A stretch of DNA of 64,000 bases from Streptomyces sp. NP160 (lineage in GTDB: Bacteria > Actinomycetota > Actinomycetes > Actinomycetales > Quadrisphaeraceae). A model generated the notes under the pieces. That model was given only the letters and a program-made list of their open reading frames with translations, was not told the origin of the DNA and did not search any database. Position numbers and translations under genes: made by a program. Below are positions 9,801-17,493 of the stretch, in pieces. The number at the start of each line of letters is the position of its first letter. The first letter of the stretch is position 1. The DNA is taken from NCBI RefSeq assembly GCF_006335115.1, contig NZ_VDMJ01000041.1, positions 1-64,000 on the forward strand, read 5' to 3'.

Positions 9801-10717
9801 GTCGTCCTGGTCAGCGCGGTTGCGGCCGAGGTTGGCGTCGCAGAGGGCCTGGCGGTGGCGGTGCTCACCGGCGTCGCGTTCGAGGGGACGGAGGCAGCGG
9901 GCGTGATCGTCGAAGCACTGGCCCGTCCCGAAGGGGTGGTGCTTGGAGTGGTCGTCGGCGCTGGCGCTGCCACCGCCGGGGCCGCCGAGGCGGTGGGAAT
10001 CGGCGTCGAGGTGCTGGCCTGCCCTGTGGCGAAGGTGCTGGACGCTGCCGACGGCGCGGCTGTGGTCTGCGCGGGCTGGGCCTCGGTGGCGGTGGGCTCG
10101 TTGGTGACCACTGCGGCTTGGCTGTCGCCGTCGACGATAAGCGTGGCCGTGACGGGCCCCTCGGCCTCGATGTGCAAGGTGGCGCGCACTGGGGCCGCTG
10201 CGGGGGTGGGGGTCGCGGTCGGAGTGGCCGCAGTCAGCGCGATGTCGGACTGGCGTCGGGGGAGGTGTCCGCTGGCGGCGACACCTGCGGCGATGACCGT
10301 GGCGGCCAGCAGCGTCGTCCCACCCACGCGGGCGACCTGTCCGCGGTCGGTCCAGCGCAGCTGCCGCGGTAGAGATGCCTCGCCGCTGGTGATGTCGAAG
10401 GCCTCCGTCGAGGCCGAGGGGCCCGAGGCGGCCGGGGGTGTCGGCGTGGTGAGCCCGAAGCTGTCATCGCTGAGGCGAACCGCCCCCTCGGGCGTGACCA
10501 TCAGCTGGCAGTAGCCCTCGGGGTCGTGGGCGTCCACGCGCACAGCCCTGCCGTGCACGCGAGCCACGTGCTCGGCCACGTACGCCAGGGCCTCTGTTCT
10601 CGCGAGCTCCAGGGACGTCGCCTGGACCCGGTGGTGCTCGTTGTCGACCCGGACGATGCCTTGGCCGGTGGGAAAGGCGACGACGGAGACGAGCGGCCAG
10701 CTGGGAAGGGTCTTCAT
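6842..10717 (-). CDS. Giant membrane-anchored protein with two GH26 domains
   Basis: 1291 aa. Residues 1-90 form a cytoplasmic domain also seen in the neighbouring giant protein. A membrane helix lies at about 131-151 (VGGTTLLAATVIAAGVAASG), then ~350 residues of Pro/Thr/Ser/Ala linker. GH26-like domain 1 is at about 512-812 (IRPFHEFN with acid/base Glu, VPEWSGRAE with nucleophile Glu), then a second linker, and GH26-like domain 2 at about 935-1225 with the same two motifs. GH26 enzymes are mostly beta-mannanases; substrate here is unknown. Expected topology is N-terminus inside, catalytic domains outside. ATG 10717 has GAGGA upstream and lies 7 nt after the previous gene. The frame resumes beyond the terminal TGA into a GH6 domain. 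Confidence 0.85.
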   Translation of the reverse strand: MKTLPSWPLVSVVAFPTGQGIVRVDNEHHRVQATSLELARTEALAYVAEHVARVHGRAVRVDAHDPEGYCQLMVTPEGAVRLSDDSFGLTTPTPPAASGPSASTEAFDITSGEASLPRQLRWTDRGQVARVGGTTLLAATVIAAGVAASGHLPRRQSDIALTAATPTATPTPAAAPVRATLHIEAEGPVTATLIVDGDSQAAVVTNEPTATEAQPAQTTAAPSAASSTFATGQASTSTPIPTASAAPAVAAPAPTTTPSTTPSGRASASTITPAASVPSNATPVSTATARPSATPTSAATALTRTTASASPSAGSVEANGEESDEPTWTAADDAELDEAIDAMTRAGDNADALAQAGITADPDRVERPSASPTDSATSTLPAGEGQVTAAPSAAPTGAPTATATASSASTSTPAATSTPSAQPTATQRAGAPASTSTAEPSTEPTAEPTAEAAAEPTAGPTSTTTTREQQPAPVPVPDDEDEQQELGSASSTTSPTGEQTRTTAPERTDINDATTTATATAGGGWLSGASGDGADDGQLGAWRGKPIAIGGTWADRGDNQTELWSIADGGEWAGFDGALDIAPGGLLAGESWSAAASGAYDDRWRASLAKMADLRAGAGTTYIRPFHEFNLGGWDWSVQPGDAEDFKTAWARYRDIQREVFPEAKLVYGVNVTSSGTDLDWRTTWPGKDNADVLGVDTYNGWPTINSDAQFNEQANARGDGGIPIGLNAYSEQAREWGVPLAVPEWSGRAEMGDEAAYVEGMTSWFAQNAGSGPGQLLYEIVFNAPQDDNNFKLFGDTRMPESSAAYQQAYSDGVASSTAAPAPATSAAAPAPATSAAEQGEQVEQGDGEASEEPTASTPTAQDAGDEPTEGDVDQRDQAQDERVDEQEDGQAEDSAATTSSTTEQPTTTQRFTSEAGGPTAGARTAGTVAADSAGGWLSGAAGDGVVDGSLGQWRGKPVQIAGTWQDTGDAQTQMWNLSPGEEFGDWDKPLDLAPGGFNDGDTWAAAASGAYDDRWREGLTKAASYRQGKGTTYIRPFHEFNGTWYPWSVAPGQEENFKTAWARYRAIQQEVFPSAKLVYNPNVNSTGGLDWRKSWPGADQVDVLGVDMYNGSPKRYDSAEEWASGLDVTGDDGIPIGLNAYAAQAREWGVPLAVPEWSGRAEQGDDPAFITGIGTWFAENAGSGPGQLLYEVMFNVDRNNDNFRLFNGTRMPQSAEAYREVFSRPAANGGGESSGATAVTAASRDQAPAEDEQQVAEDAGQSGGDGDAEQSGDVNATAGFEDRTGEGDT

Positions 10718-10724
10718 GCAGTCC

Positions 10725-13700
10725 TCACCAAGACAGAGGGACGTCATAGGCGATCTGGCCGGCGCCGGTGCCCGCGTGGCTGGCGACGTAGGTGCGCAGG
10801 CCCTGAGCGAACCCGGCGGCGGGTCCGCTCTGGCTGAGGTGGGACCACTCACCGATGACCAGGGGCTTGCCCTGGCTCTCGGCGTGGAGGCGGTGGGCCT
10901 CCAGGCCCACCGGGGCGCCGAACCGGTCGCGCTGAAGCAGTCCCGCGACGAAGTCGTCGGGGGAGTGCTCAGCGCCCTCGTCGCTGGCGATGTAGTAGTC
11001 CACGCCGAACAGGTCGACGTCGTCTGCGCTGGGGATGGCGTCGGTCCAGGCGGCTCCGAGGCCGTCGGACTGGCGCGCGACACAGAAAACGAGCCGGGCC
11101 TCGGGGAAGACCTCGCGCCGCAGGGAGCTGTACAGGCTCCACGCGCGACTGAAGGGGGTCACTTCCTCCTGGCGTACCCGCCAGGGGTGCCAGGGAGCGT
11201 TCCATTCATGGGCGAAGCGGATGTAGGTCGATCCTTGGCCCGTACGAAGTTCGCGCAGGTGACTCAGACTGGTCCGCCAGCGGTCCGCGTAGGTCCCCTC
11301 GGCGGCGGCCTGCCAGGACTCTCCGTCCTCGATTGCTCCCACAGCGATGTCCAGGTCGCCTGCGTGGGAGTGCAGTGCGCCGCCGGGGCGCAGCGCGGAG
11401 AGCTGGATCTGCTCGGTGCTGCTCTCCGCCCATGCACCGACCGGCCGGGTCAGAGAGGTGACCATCGCGCGCAGGGTGGCGGCGGCCGACACGTCGCGGC
11501 TACGGCGGAGCTTCTTGGTACTGCCCACCAGCAGGAGGCTGCTGGCGATGCCTCCGGCGAGACCACCAGCGCCGTCGCTCGAGCCCTCGCCTGTGCGCGG
11601 CTGAGAGACCGTCGCCATCGTCGAGGTCAGGTCAGCTGCTGGGAGGTCGGTCGGCTCGGCCCATAGCGAGGGGGCCTCACTCGGCTCCGCAGACGGCGTT
11701 GCGCTGGACGGGTCGGTCAGCGTCGACGTCGACGCTGCAGTCGGCTCCGCCCGCAGCGAGGGGGCCCCATCCGGCTCCACGGACGGGGAGACGGTCGGCG
11801 TGCTCGACGGCTCGACGGTCGGCGTGCTCGACGGCTCGACGGTCGGCGTGCTCGACGGCTCGACGGTCGGCGTGCTCGACGGCTCGACGGTCGACTCGGC
11901 AGTCGGCTGCGTCGTCGGCTTCGCGCCCGGGACCACCCCAGGCACAAGGTCCCCGAGGTCAGGCACGCCGGCGCTCGGCTGCGTCGTCGGCTGCGTCGTC
12001 GGCTCGCCAGTCGGCTGCGTCGTCGGCTCGCCGGTCGGCTGCGTCGTCGGCCCTGCGCTCGGCTGCGTCGTCGGCTGCGTCGTCGGCTGCGTCGTCGGCT
12101 GCGTCGTCGGCTGCGTCGTCGGCTCGCCAGTCGGCTGCGTCGTCGGCCCTGCGCTCGGCTGCGTCGTCGGCTCGCCAGTCGGCTGCGTCGTCGGCTCGCC
12201 GGTCGGCTCGCCGGTCGGCTCAGCGCCCGGGACCACCCCAGGCACCAGGTTCCCGAGGTCAGGCAGACCCGGCAGACCCGCACTCGGCTCCGTCGTCGGC
12301 TGCGTCGTCGGCTGCGTCGTCGGCCCTGCGCTCGGCGCCGTCGTCGGCTCGCCGGTCGGCTCCGTCGCCGGCTCGCCGGTCGGCTCAGCACCCGGCCCGG
12401 TCGTGGGCTCAGCGCCCGGCTCAGGCTGTTCCTCCGGCGCGAGAGCATCTGCGTCGTCCGCAGCAGCGGGCGCATCGGTGACCGGGGGAGCGGTCAGTAG
12501 CTTCTGGCCGGCAAGGATGAGGTCGGGGGAGGGCAGCGCGTTCAGTCCAGCCAGCTGCTCGACGCTGGTGCGGGTCCGCTCAGCGATCTCCGTCAGGGTG
12601 TCGCCCCGCTTGACCGTGATCTCCTCCCCGGCCGCGGACTGCTCGGGCGCAGCCTCGGCGGCGGGGGCATCGCCATCTGAGGCAGCCGGCTGCTGCTCCG
12701 CGGTGTCCGACTCGGCGGCCGCGCGCAGGGCCGGACCCGCCACGACGAGCTCCTGACCGGCCTTGATCTCGTCTGCGGACGGCAGGTCGTTGGCGGCCAC
12801 CAGGGCGGCGACGCTGGCGCCGACCTGGTCGGCGATGGCTCCCAGGGTTTGTCCGGCGGCCACGACGATCGACCCGTCAGCAGCGGGGGTCATCTGTGCG
12901 CGGTGCGGCTCCTCACGGCTGCTCTCCACACGCGGGGTGTCCTGCCGCACCGGCGCGGGGGTGGAGCGCTGCTGGGCTGCCTGCTCCGCGGCCTCCTGCA
13001 CGGCAGGACCGGCAACGACGAGCCGCTGGCCGGCCTCGATCTCGTCAGCCGAGCGCAGGTCGTTCGCGGCCACCAGGTCCTCGACGCTCTCGCCGACCTG
13101 GTCGGCGATGGCGCTGAGGCTGTCCCCGGCCGCCACGGTGATGGACCCGTCAGCCGCGGGGGACGGCGAGGTCGTGCGTCGAGGCTGGTCCGGGTCGGCA
13201 TTGGCCGGCGCGCTGGTGTCCTGCGGCTCGCGGCGGTCATCGCCAGAGGACGCTGAAGGTGCCGCTGACGGCGCCGAGGACTGGACGGGGGAGGACTCAA
13301 CAGCGCTCGGCGCCGATGTGGGCGCCTGCTCTCCGGGGGTGCTGACCGGGGCAGTCGGTGCCGTGGGCGCCAGCGCGTCCGGGGTGGTCTGGGGTGCTCC
13401 CGAGGACTGCGGAGCCACTTCGGTCTCCTCGCCGCCGCTGCGCGGGGACGCGGTAGTGCGACCACCCGTAGGGCTCTGGCCGCCAGCACTGCCGCCCGCG
13501 GAGCCCTCAGGTGCAGTGTTCGCGCTGGATGGGGCCGGGGTGGGCTCGGGGGTGGCGGTAGTGGCACCGGTGGGCTCAGTTCCCAGGCCGAGCACCGTGG
13601 TGATGGGGGAGATCGACTGCGGTACTGCCAGGGCGGCGATGACCAGGGCGGCCAGAGCGGAGGTGGAGCCGATCACCAGCAGCTGGTTGCCCCGACCCGC

Positions 13701-14669
13701 GTGCTTACCCGCCGGTCGCTGGCGGGGGGCCGACTTCTTGCGGGGGCTGGCCGCCATGACCACGGGGACGACCGGGGGCTCCTCGGCGCGAGTTGATGTC
13801 GGTGCAGCGCCGTCGGGAACGCGAGTGACGTCTCCGTCCAATCCGACGATGACCTGAGTGGGGTCCGCCGTGGGGTCGATGACGTCGGCGCGTACGGGCC
13901 GCCCCAGCGGCACGGCACCGTGCTGGCGGATGTGCTCGAAGGACAGGGCACGCACCGCAGCCATCGACTCCGCCCGCAGGGGCCACTGCTCGGCGTCGAT
14001 CCTGACGTTGGCTCCGCCGTGCTCCATCAGCATGACCAGCACCAGAGGCCACGTCGGCACATCGTGCGAGGGGTCGTGCACCCCTGCGCCGTTGGGCTCC
14101 TCGACCTGGCGGTCCTCGTCGAAGGGGTCGTACTGGCCCTCGGGTGCGCCTTCCTCACCTGCCGCCTCAGGCAGGGTCGCCAGCACAGCCAGCGGCACCT
14201 CGCCGTGCGCCGAGACGCGCAGGGGCTCCACGGTGCCGCACTGCGAGCAGCTGGCCGCGATGACCTCCTGCTCCTCCCCACAGGCACGGCAGGGCCCGGT
14301 GAACTGCGCGAGGTCTTCATCGCCGGTGATGGTCCCCTCGGAGCTGGGGACCTCCACCACGCCGTCGGGGCGGACCGCCAGGTCACGGGTGTCCGTGGCG
14401 CCCGTGGCATCGGTGACGCGTAGCAGGACCGGACGTCCCAGCTGAGCGGCGATGACGGCCGCGACGGCGATGACGCCGGCGCGCAGACCCGCGTCGGTGG
14501 GAGCACCACAGGTCAGCACCGACTCCCCGATGTCCAGGGTTCCGGTGTGGACCTGGCCGGAGTCGACCTCTGTGCCGTCGAGGCTGTCGCCAGCGGCGAC
14601 GAACTCCAGCCGCGGCTTAGGGTCGACGGTCTGGTGCATGGGCGTGCTGCCCCCTTCGGTTGTGCTCAC
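10725..14669 (-). CDS. Giant membrane-anchored protein: zinc ribbon, 3 LysM, GH26-like
   Basis: 1314 aa. In order: N-terminal domain (~55-105), CxxC...CxxC zinc ribbon (Cys127, 130, 141, 144), second copy of the N-terminal domain (~205-286), basic segment and membrane helix (~329-350), Pro/Thr/Ser linker, LysM domains at ~508-553, 600-645 and 682-727 (each ending ...AGQxLV or AGQKLL), ~250 residues of PTTQP/SSTPTVEP repeats, a QPRTG-hydrophobic-basic segment (1023-1058), and a GH26-like domain (~1095-1314; HEWN with Glu1155, IGEWS with Glu1274). LysM binds peptidoglycan or chitin-like glycans. GTG 14669 overlaps the upstream stop (GTGA); ATG 14639, 10 codons in, has the better AAGGGGG site. 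Probably a cell-wall-spanning surface protein; function inferred. Confidence 0.85.
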   Translation of the reverse strand: MSTTEGGSTPMHQTVDPKPRLEFVAAGDSLDGTEVDSGQVHTGTLDIGESVLTCGAPTDAGLRAGVIAVAAVIAAQLGRPVLLRVTDATGATDTRDLAVRPDGVVEVPSSEGTITGDEDLAQFTGPCRACGEEQEVIAASCSQCGTVEPLRVSAHGEVPLAVLATLPEAAGEEGAPEGQYDPFDEDRQVEEPNGAGVHDPSHDVPTWPLVLVMLMEHGGANVRIDAEQWPLRAESMAAVRALSFEHIRQHGAVPLGRPVRADVIDPTADPTQVIVGLDGDVTRVPDGAAPTSTRAEEPPVVPVVMAASPRKKSAPRQRPAGKHAGRGNQLLVIGSTSALAALVIAALAVPQSISPITTVLGLGTEPTGATTATPEPTPAPSSANTAPEGSAGGSAGGQSPTGGRTTASPRSGGEETEVAPQSSGAPQTTPDALAPTAPTAPVSTPGEQAPTSAPSAVESSPVQSSAPSAAPSASSGDDRREPQDTSAPANADPDQPRRTTSPSPAADGSITVAAGDSLSAIADQVGESVEDLVAANDLRSADEIEAGQRLVVAGPAVQEAAEQAAQQRSTPAPVRQDTPRVESSREEPHRAQMTPAADGSIVVAAGQTLGAIADQVGASVAALVAANDLPSADEIKAGQELVVAGPALRAAAESDTAEQQPAASDGDAPAAEAAPEQSAAGEEITVKRGDTLTEIAERTRTSVEQLAGLNALPSPDLILAGQKLLTAPPVTDAPAAADDADALAPEEQPEPGAEPTTGPGAEPTGEPATEPTGEPTTAPSAGPTTQPTTQPTTEPSAGLPGLPDLGNLVPGVVPGAEPTGEPTGEPTTQPTGEPTTQPSAGPTTQPTGEPTTQPTTQPTTQPTTQPTTQPSAGPTTQPTGEPTTQPTGEPTTQPTTQPSAGVPDLGDLVPGVVPGAKPTTQPTAESTVEPSSTPTVEPSSTPTVEPSSTPTVEPSSTPTVSPSVEPDGAPSLRAEPTAASTSTLTDPSSATPSAEPSEAPSLWAEPTDLPAADLTSTMATVSQPRTGEGSSDGAGGLAGGIASSLLLVGSTKKLRRSRDVSAAATLRAMVTSLTRPVGAWAESSTEQIQLSALRPGGALHSHAGDLDIAVGAIEDGESWQAAAEGTYADRWRTSLSHLRELRTGQGSTYIRFAHEWNAPWHPWRVRQEEVTPFSRAWSLYSSLRREVFPEARLVFCVARQSDGLGAAWTDAIPSADDVDLFGVDYYIASDEGAEHSPDDFVAGLLQRDRFGAPVGLEAHRLHAESQGKPLVIGEWSHLSQSGPAAGFAQGLRTYVASHAGTGAGQIAYDVPLSW
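11790..11893. repeat. 24-bp tandem repeats inside the LysM/GH26 gene
   Basis: About four near-identical copies of a 24-bp unit (beginning GACGGTCGGCGTGCTCGACG) encode SSTPTVEP repeats in the wall-spanning linker. Such arrays change copy number easily. Confidence 0.85.
11965..12385. repeat. 12-bp tandem repeats encoding PTTQP/GEP units
   Basis: Many copies of GGCTGCGTCGTC and related 12-bp units encode Thr/Pro/Gln and Gly-Glu-Pro repeats. Two longer units encoding a PDLG(N/D)LVPGVVPGA segment bracket the array, suggesting block duplication. Confidence 0.85.
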
Positions 14670-15937
14670 AGGCCACGCGCGACGGCAGCACCAGCAGAGA
14701 GCCAGGCGCGTCGGGTGGCCGGGCGCAGGGCGTCCAGCCGGAGCTGGCCCTCGACCATGGCCGGGTCGAACGGGATGGTGACGACGGTGCGGGCCTGCTT
14801 GGCGAAGCCACCGGCGACCCGCTGCAGGTCCGCCTTGGTGGCGTTGCGGTCAGCCTGGCTGACGATGACGACGGCGTTGCTGGCCAGCTGAGCGCGGTGC
14901 GGGTCGCGCTGGGCGAGGGTGTGCAGCAGCAGCGATGCGACCTCGGCGTGGTCGTCGCGGGTGGTGGTGACGACCACCAGCTGGGCGGTGTGGTCGACCA
15001 TGCGCCGCCACATCGGGTCGGACTCGTCGTTGCCGGAGTCCATCACGATCAGCCGGTTGTACTTGCTGGCGACCTCGTGGATCGCGCTGACGTCCTCCGG
15101 ACTGATCCGCTGCTCATCGGCCAGCAGCATCGGCTGGGCGCGCAGGACCGCGTAGCGGTCCTGGGTCTGGTGGTGGACGAAGGAGGCCAGGTCTCCAACT
15201 TGCGCCTGGCGCTCCAGCAGTGAGGGGACGGCGGGCAGCAGGTCCATCAGCGTGGCGTCGTGGAAGCCTTGCTCGGTACGCCAGCCCAGGGTGCCGCGGG
15301 TCTGGTTGTTCTCCCACGTCAGCACCCCCGTGCCGCCGTAGCGGGCAAAGACGGCTGAGAGCAGCGCGGCGGTGGTCGACTTCGAGCTGCCGCCCTTGGA
15401 GTTGACCACCGAAACCGTCCGCGGCCCTCGCCAGTGAGCGGCGACGGCGGCGATGTCGGCGCGCTCGGCGGCCTCACGCGGTCCGGGTGCCTGGGGCAGG
15501 CCCATCCGGGTCAGCAGTCCGCGCCAGCCCTGGGTGGCCGGGCTCCGGTCACTGTCCGGGCGCAGGAAGGAGGAACGGTCCTCCGTCGAGGGGGCCGCAG
15601 CGGGCTGCGCGACCTGGTGTGTGGCTGACCGTGCAGGCGGCTGCGCGGCCGACTGCGCAGCCGGGCGGGTAGAGGAGGACAAACCCGGTTCAGCCGTGGA
15701 TTGGATGGCCGGGCGAGACCCGTGCGCTCGGGGCGCCGTCGCGTCAGGCCGGTCGGCGAGCTCGATCGGGCGACCTGGGCCCTCACGCTGGGCGCTGGGC
15801 GCTGCTGCGGCAGGGCGTTGCTGAGTCAAGTCTGCAGCGCGGGCCAGGGAGACCGCCCGCGGGGACATCCGCGGGGTCGTCTCGATGCTCGGGTCGTTGG
15901 ACTCGGCTGGTCCCCCGGCGTACTGCGGGCTGGCCAT
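14666..15937 (-). CDS. MinD/ParA-like ATPase with long disordered N-terminus
   Basis: 423 aa. Residues 1-135 are Pro/Ala/Ser-rich. A conserved lead-in (GWRGLLTRMGLPQAPGPREA) precedes the ATPase, whose deviant Walker A is VVNSKGGSSKST (~177-188), with the signature lysine intact; LIVMDSGNDESDP looks like the switch II/Walker B region. The family positions cargo on membranes or nucleoid by ATP-driven dimerisation. ATG 15937 follows GGGAG. First gene of the leftward operon and divergent from the T4SS operon, whose last gene is a paralogue with the same lead-in. It probably positions or controls the surface glycosidases or the secretion channel (inference). Confidence 0.8.
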   Translation of the reverse strand: MASPQYAGGPAESNDPSIETTPRMSPRAVSLARAADLTQQRPAAAAPSAQREGPGRPIELADRPDATAPRAHGSRPAIQSTAEPGLSSSTRPAAQSAAQPPARSATHQVAQPAAAPSTEDRSSFLRPDSDRSPATQGWRGLLTRMGLPQAPGPREAAERADIAAVAAHWRGPRTVSVVNSKGGSSKSTTAALLSAVFARYGGTGVLTWENNQTRGTLGWRTEQGFHDATLMDLLPAVPSLLERQAQVGDLASFVHHQTQDRYAVLRAQPMLLADEQRISPEDVSAIHEVASKYNRLIVMDSGNDESDPMWRRMVDHTAQLVVVTTTRDDHAEVASLLLHTLAQRDPHRAQLASNAVVIVSQADRNATKADLQRVAGGFAKQARTVVTIPFDPAMVEGQLRLDALRPATRRAWLSAGAAVARGL

Positions 15938-16320
15938 CGTCTACTCCCAGGCTAGGCCGATCGTCGTGTGATCCTACCTAGAACAAGTACCGGTGACTCA
16001 ACTGACATAGACAGGCGCGGGCTGCCGTCCCGGGGCCACGTCGCCTCCGAGGTCGACCCACGGTCCCGAGCGTCCAACGGGGCTGCCACCTGCGCTGGTT
16101 CGTCATCCGGGGCCAACACCGCGTCTTCGATCCTGCTCAAATGGGGTCAATGCGGCGCCCGTGACGTGAGTGATCTCGCCTCCCCGGGTCTCATGAAGGG
16201 TCGGGAGCCACTCGAGGGAGGGGTTGCCGATGCCCCGCCCTGGCCCCCGAGTAGTGCCCCCAGTACGCAGGCTGGGCCGCTATGGTTTTCCTACAGAAAC
16301 GGTCCAACGGAAGGACGGTC
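15938..16320. promoter_or_regulatory. Divergent promoter region between glycosidase and T4SS operons
   Basis: 383 bp with no gene. CCTAGAAC (15977-15984) followed by CCGGTGAC (15990-15997) recurs upstream of the regulator gene at 25611, so it may be a binding site. TATGGT at 16281-16286 is a possible -10 box for the rightward operon; I see no good -35 hexamer at the expected distance. Confidence 0.4.
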
Positions 16321-16410
16321 GTGGAGAGCTTGCTTGATCGACTCTCTCGGCTACCGGTCAGCGTCATCGCTGACCATCTCCCCGAGGCCTTCGGCAGCAG
16401 GGAGGCCTGA
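16321..16410 (+). CDS. 29-aa leader ORF of the T4SS operon
   Basis: GTG 16321 is preceded by GGAAGGA at good distance and encodes MESLLDRLSRLPVSVIADHL plus nine residues, ending in TGA 5 nt before the next ATG. The frame looks peptide-like (amphipathic, acidic/leucine-rich) rather than random. It could be a small structural protein or a translation-coupling leader. No homologue recognised. Confidence 0.4.
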   Translation: MESLLDRLSRLPVSVIADHLPEAFGSREA

Positions 16411-16415
16411 CCGGC

Positions 16416-16616
16416 ATGCTCACCACCGTCCTGAACCTGATCGTGCAGTTCGTGACCGTGGGCGGCGGCCTGTGGCTCGTCTGGGGCGTCATCGTCCTGG
16501 CGGGGGGCCTGCGCAACCAGGAAGGTCCCCAGATCCAGTCCGGCATCTGGCAGGTCGTCGGCGGCGGGCTGATCATCGCGGCGGCTCAGCTGTTCAACAC
16601 CATCGCTGTGCCCTGA
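16416..16616 (+). CDS. Pilin-sized T4SS membrane protein (VirB2-like size)
   Basis: 66 aa with two hydrophobic helices (about 3-27 and 44-62) around a short polar loop GLRNQEGPQIQSG. Size, topology and position directly before the VirB6-, VirB3- and VirB4-like genes match the small pilin-like subunit found at the head of Gram-positive T4SS operons. No cleavable signal is obvious. GGGAGG lies 10 nt before ATG 16416. Assigned by context rather than by a diagnostic motif. Confidence 0.6.
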   Translation: MLTTVLNLIVQFVTVGGGLWLVWGVIVLAGGLRNQEGPQIQSGIWQVVGGGLIIAAAQLFNTIAVP

Positions 16617-16643
16617 CGCCCCAGGCATCACCCGGAGGCGCCC

Positions 16644-17492
16644 GTGGACCAGTTCATCATCGCCATGCTCAACACCCTGTCCCAGGGTGCTAGCGCCGGG
16701 ACCACCGATGACCTGCTGCTGAACCCTGCGGCCTACAACGCCACGCTGTACCAGGCCGCCGTCGACCTGCACCAGGCGGCGGTCGTCCCCATCACTGCAC
16801 TGGTCCTGGCGATCATCGCCGTCCTGGAGTTGGGCAGCAACGCCGCTCGCATGGACTCCGGTGACGGCCAGATGGGCGTCCGCCAGATCACGGTCACCCT
16901 GATCAAAGTCGCCATCCTGCTGACCATCACCTCACAGGCCACGCTGTTGCTGGGCGGCATCGACGAGGTCGTCACCCGCATCGCCAACAGCGCCAACGGC
17001 CTCAACGTCGGCGCCGGCACTCCCACGACTCCCCTGGGCGACCAGCTGACCGACCAGGTCGAGTCGCTCGGCATCACCGACCAGCTCACCGTGCTGATCA
17101 TCCTGCTGATCCCGTGGCTGGCCGTCGCCATCATCTCCGGAGTTGTGATCGCCATGATCTTCGTCCGGTTCTTGCAGCTCTACCTCATGACGACTTTCGC
17201 CTCGCTGCCCATGGCCTTCTGGGGGCACCAGGAGACCAAGAGCATCGGCACCAACTACGTCCGCGCCTACGCCGCCATCGCGCTGCACGGCGCCGTGCTC
17301 ATCATCGCCATCAAGCTCTACCAGGCCTCGATCGGCGCTCGCCTGACCCAAGGGATCACTGTGGCGCCCGACACCGACGTCTTCGCCCTGGTCACCGACA
17401 ACATCGGCCAGTTCTTCCTGGGCCCGCTCATCCTCGGCCTGCTGCTGTTCGGGTCGGTCAAGGTCAGCCGCGCCGTCGTCGGGGAGGCCTGA
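16644..17492 (+). CDS. VirB6/TrbL-like polytopic T4SS membrane protein
   Basis: 282 aa with about six membrane segments: VVPITALVLAIIAVLELG, ITVTLIKVAILLTITSQATL, LTVLIILLIPWLAVAIISGV, VIAMIFVRFLQLYLM, AAIALHGAVLIIAIKLY and ILGLLLFGSVKVS. This is the expected layout of the TrbL/VirB6-like channel component of Gram-positive T4SSs. The start is GTG 16644, with GGAGG 5-6 nt upstream. Followed after 1 nt by the PrgI-like gene, so strongly coupled. Confidence 0.75.
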   Translation: MDQFIIAMLNTLSQGASAGTTDDLLLNPAAYNATLYQAAVDLHQAAVVPITALVLAIIAVLELGSNAARMDSGDGQMGVRQITVTLIKVAILLTITSQATLLLGGIDEVVTRIANSANGLNVGAGTPTTPLGDQLTDQVESLGITDQLTVLIILLIPWLAVAIISGVVIAMIFVRFLQLYLMTTFASLPMAFWGHQETKSIGTNYVRAYAAIALHGAVLIIAIKLYQASIGARLTQGITVAPDTDVFALVTDNIGQFFLGPLILGLLLFGSVKVSRAVVGEA

Positions 17493-17493
17493 G

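Noticed and set aside
8976-10514. Long plus-strand open frame (about 512 codons)
   Set aside because: It is antisense to the linker and N-terminal part of the double-GH26 gene and reads as Val/Ala/Gly low complexity; a by-product of GC codon bias.
11790-12400. CRISPR-like array
   Set aside because: The repeats are contiguous 12- and 24-bp coding units without unique spacers.
11800-13857. Plus-strand open frames over the Pro/Thr repeats and LysM domains
   Set aside because: Antisense to clear LysM and repeat-coding sequence; their repeats are only the complement of the 12- and 24-bp units.
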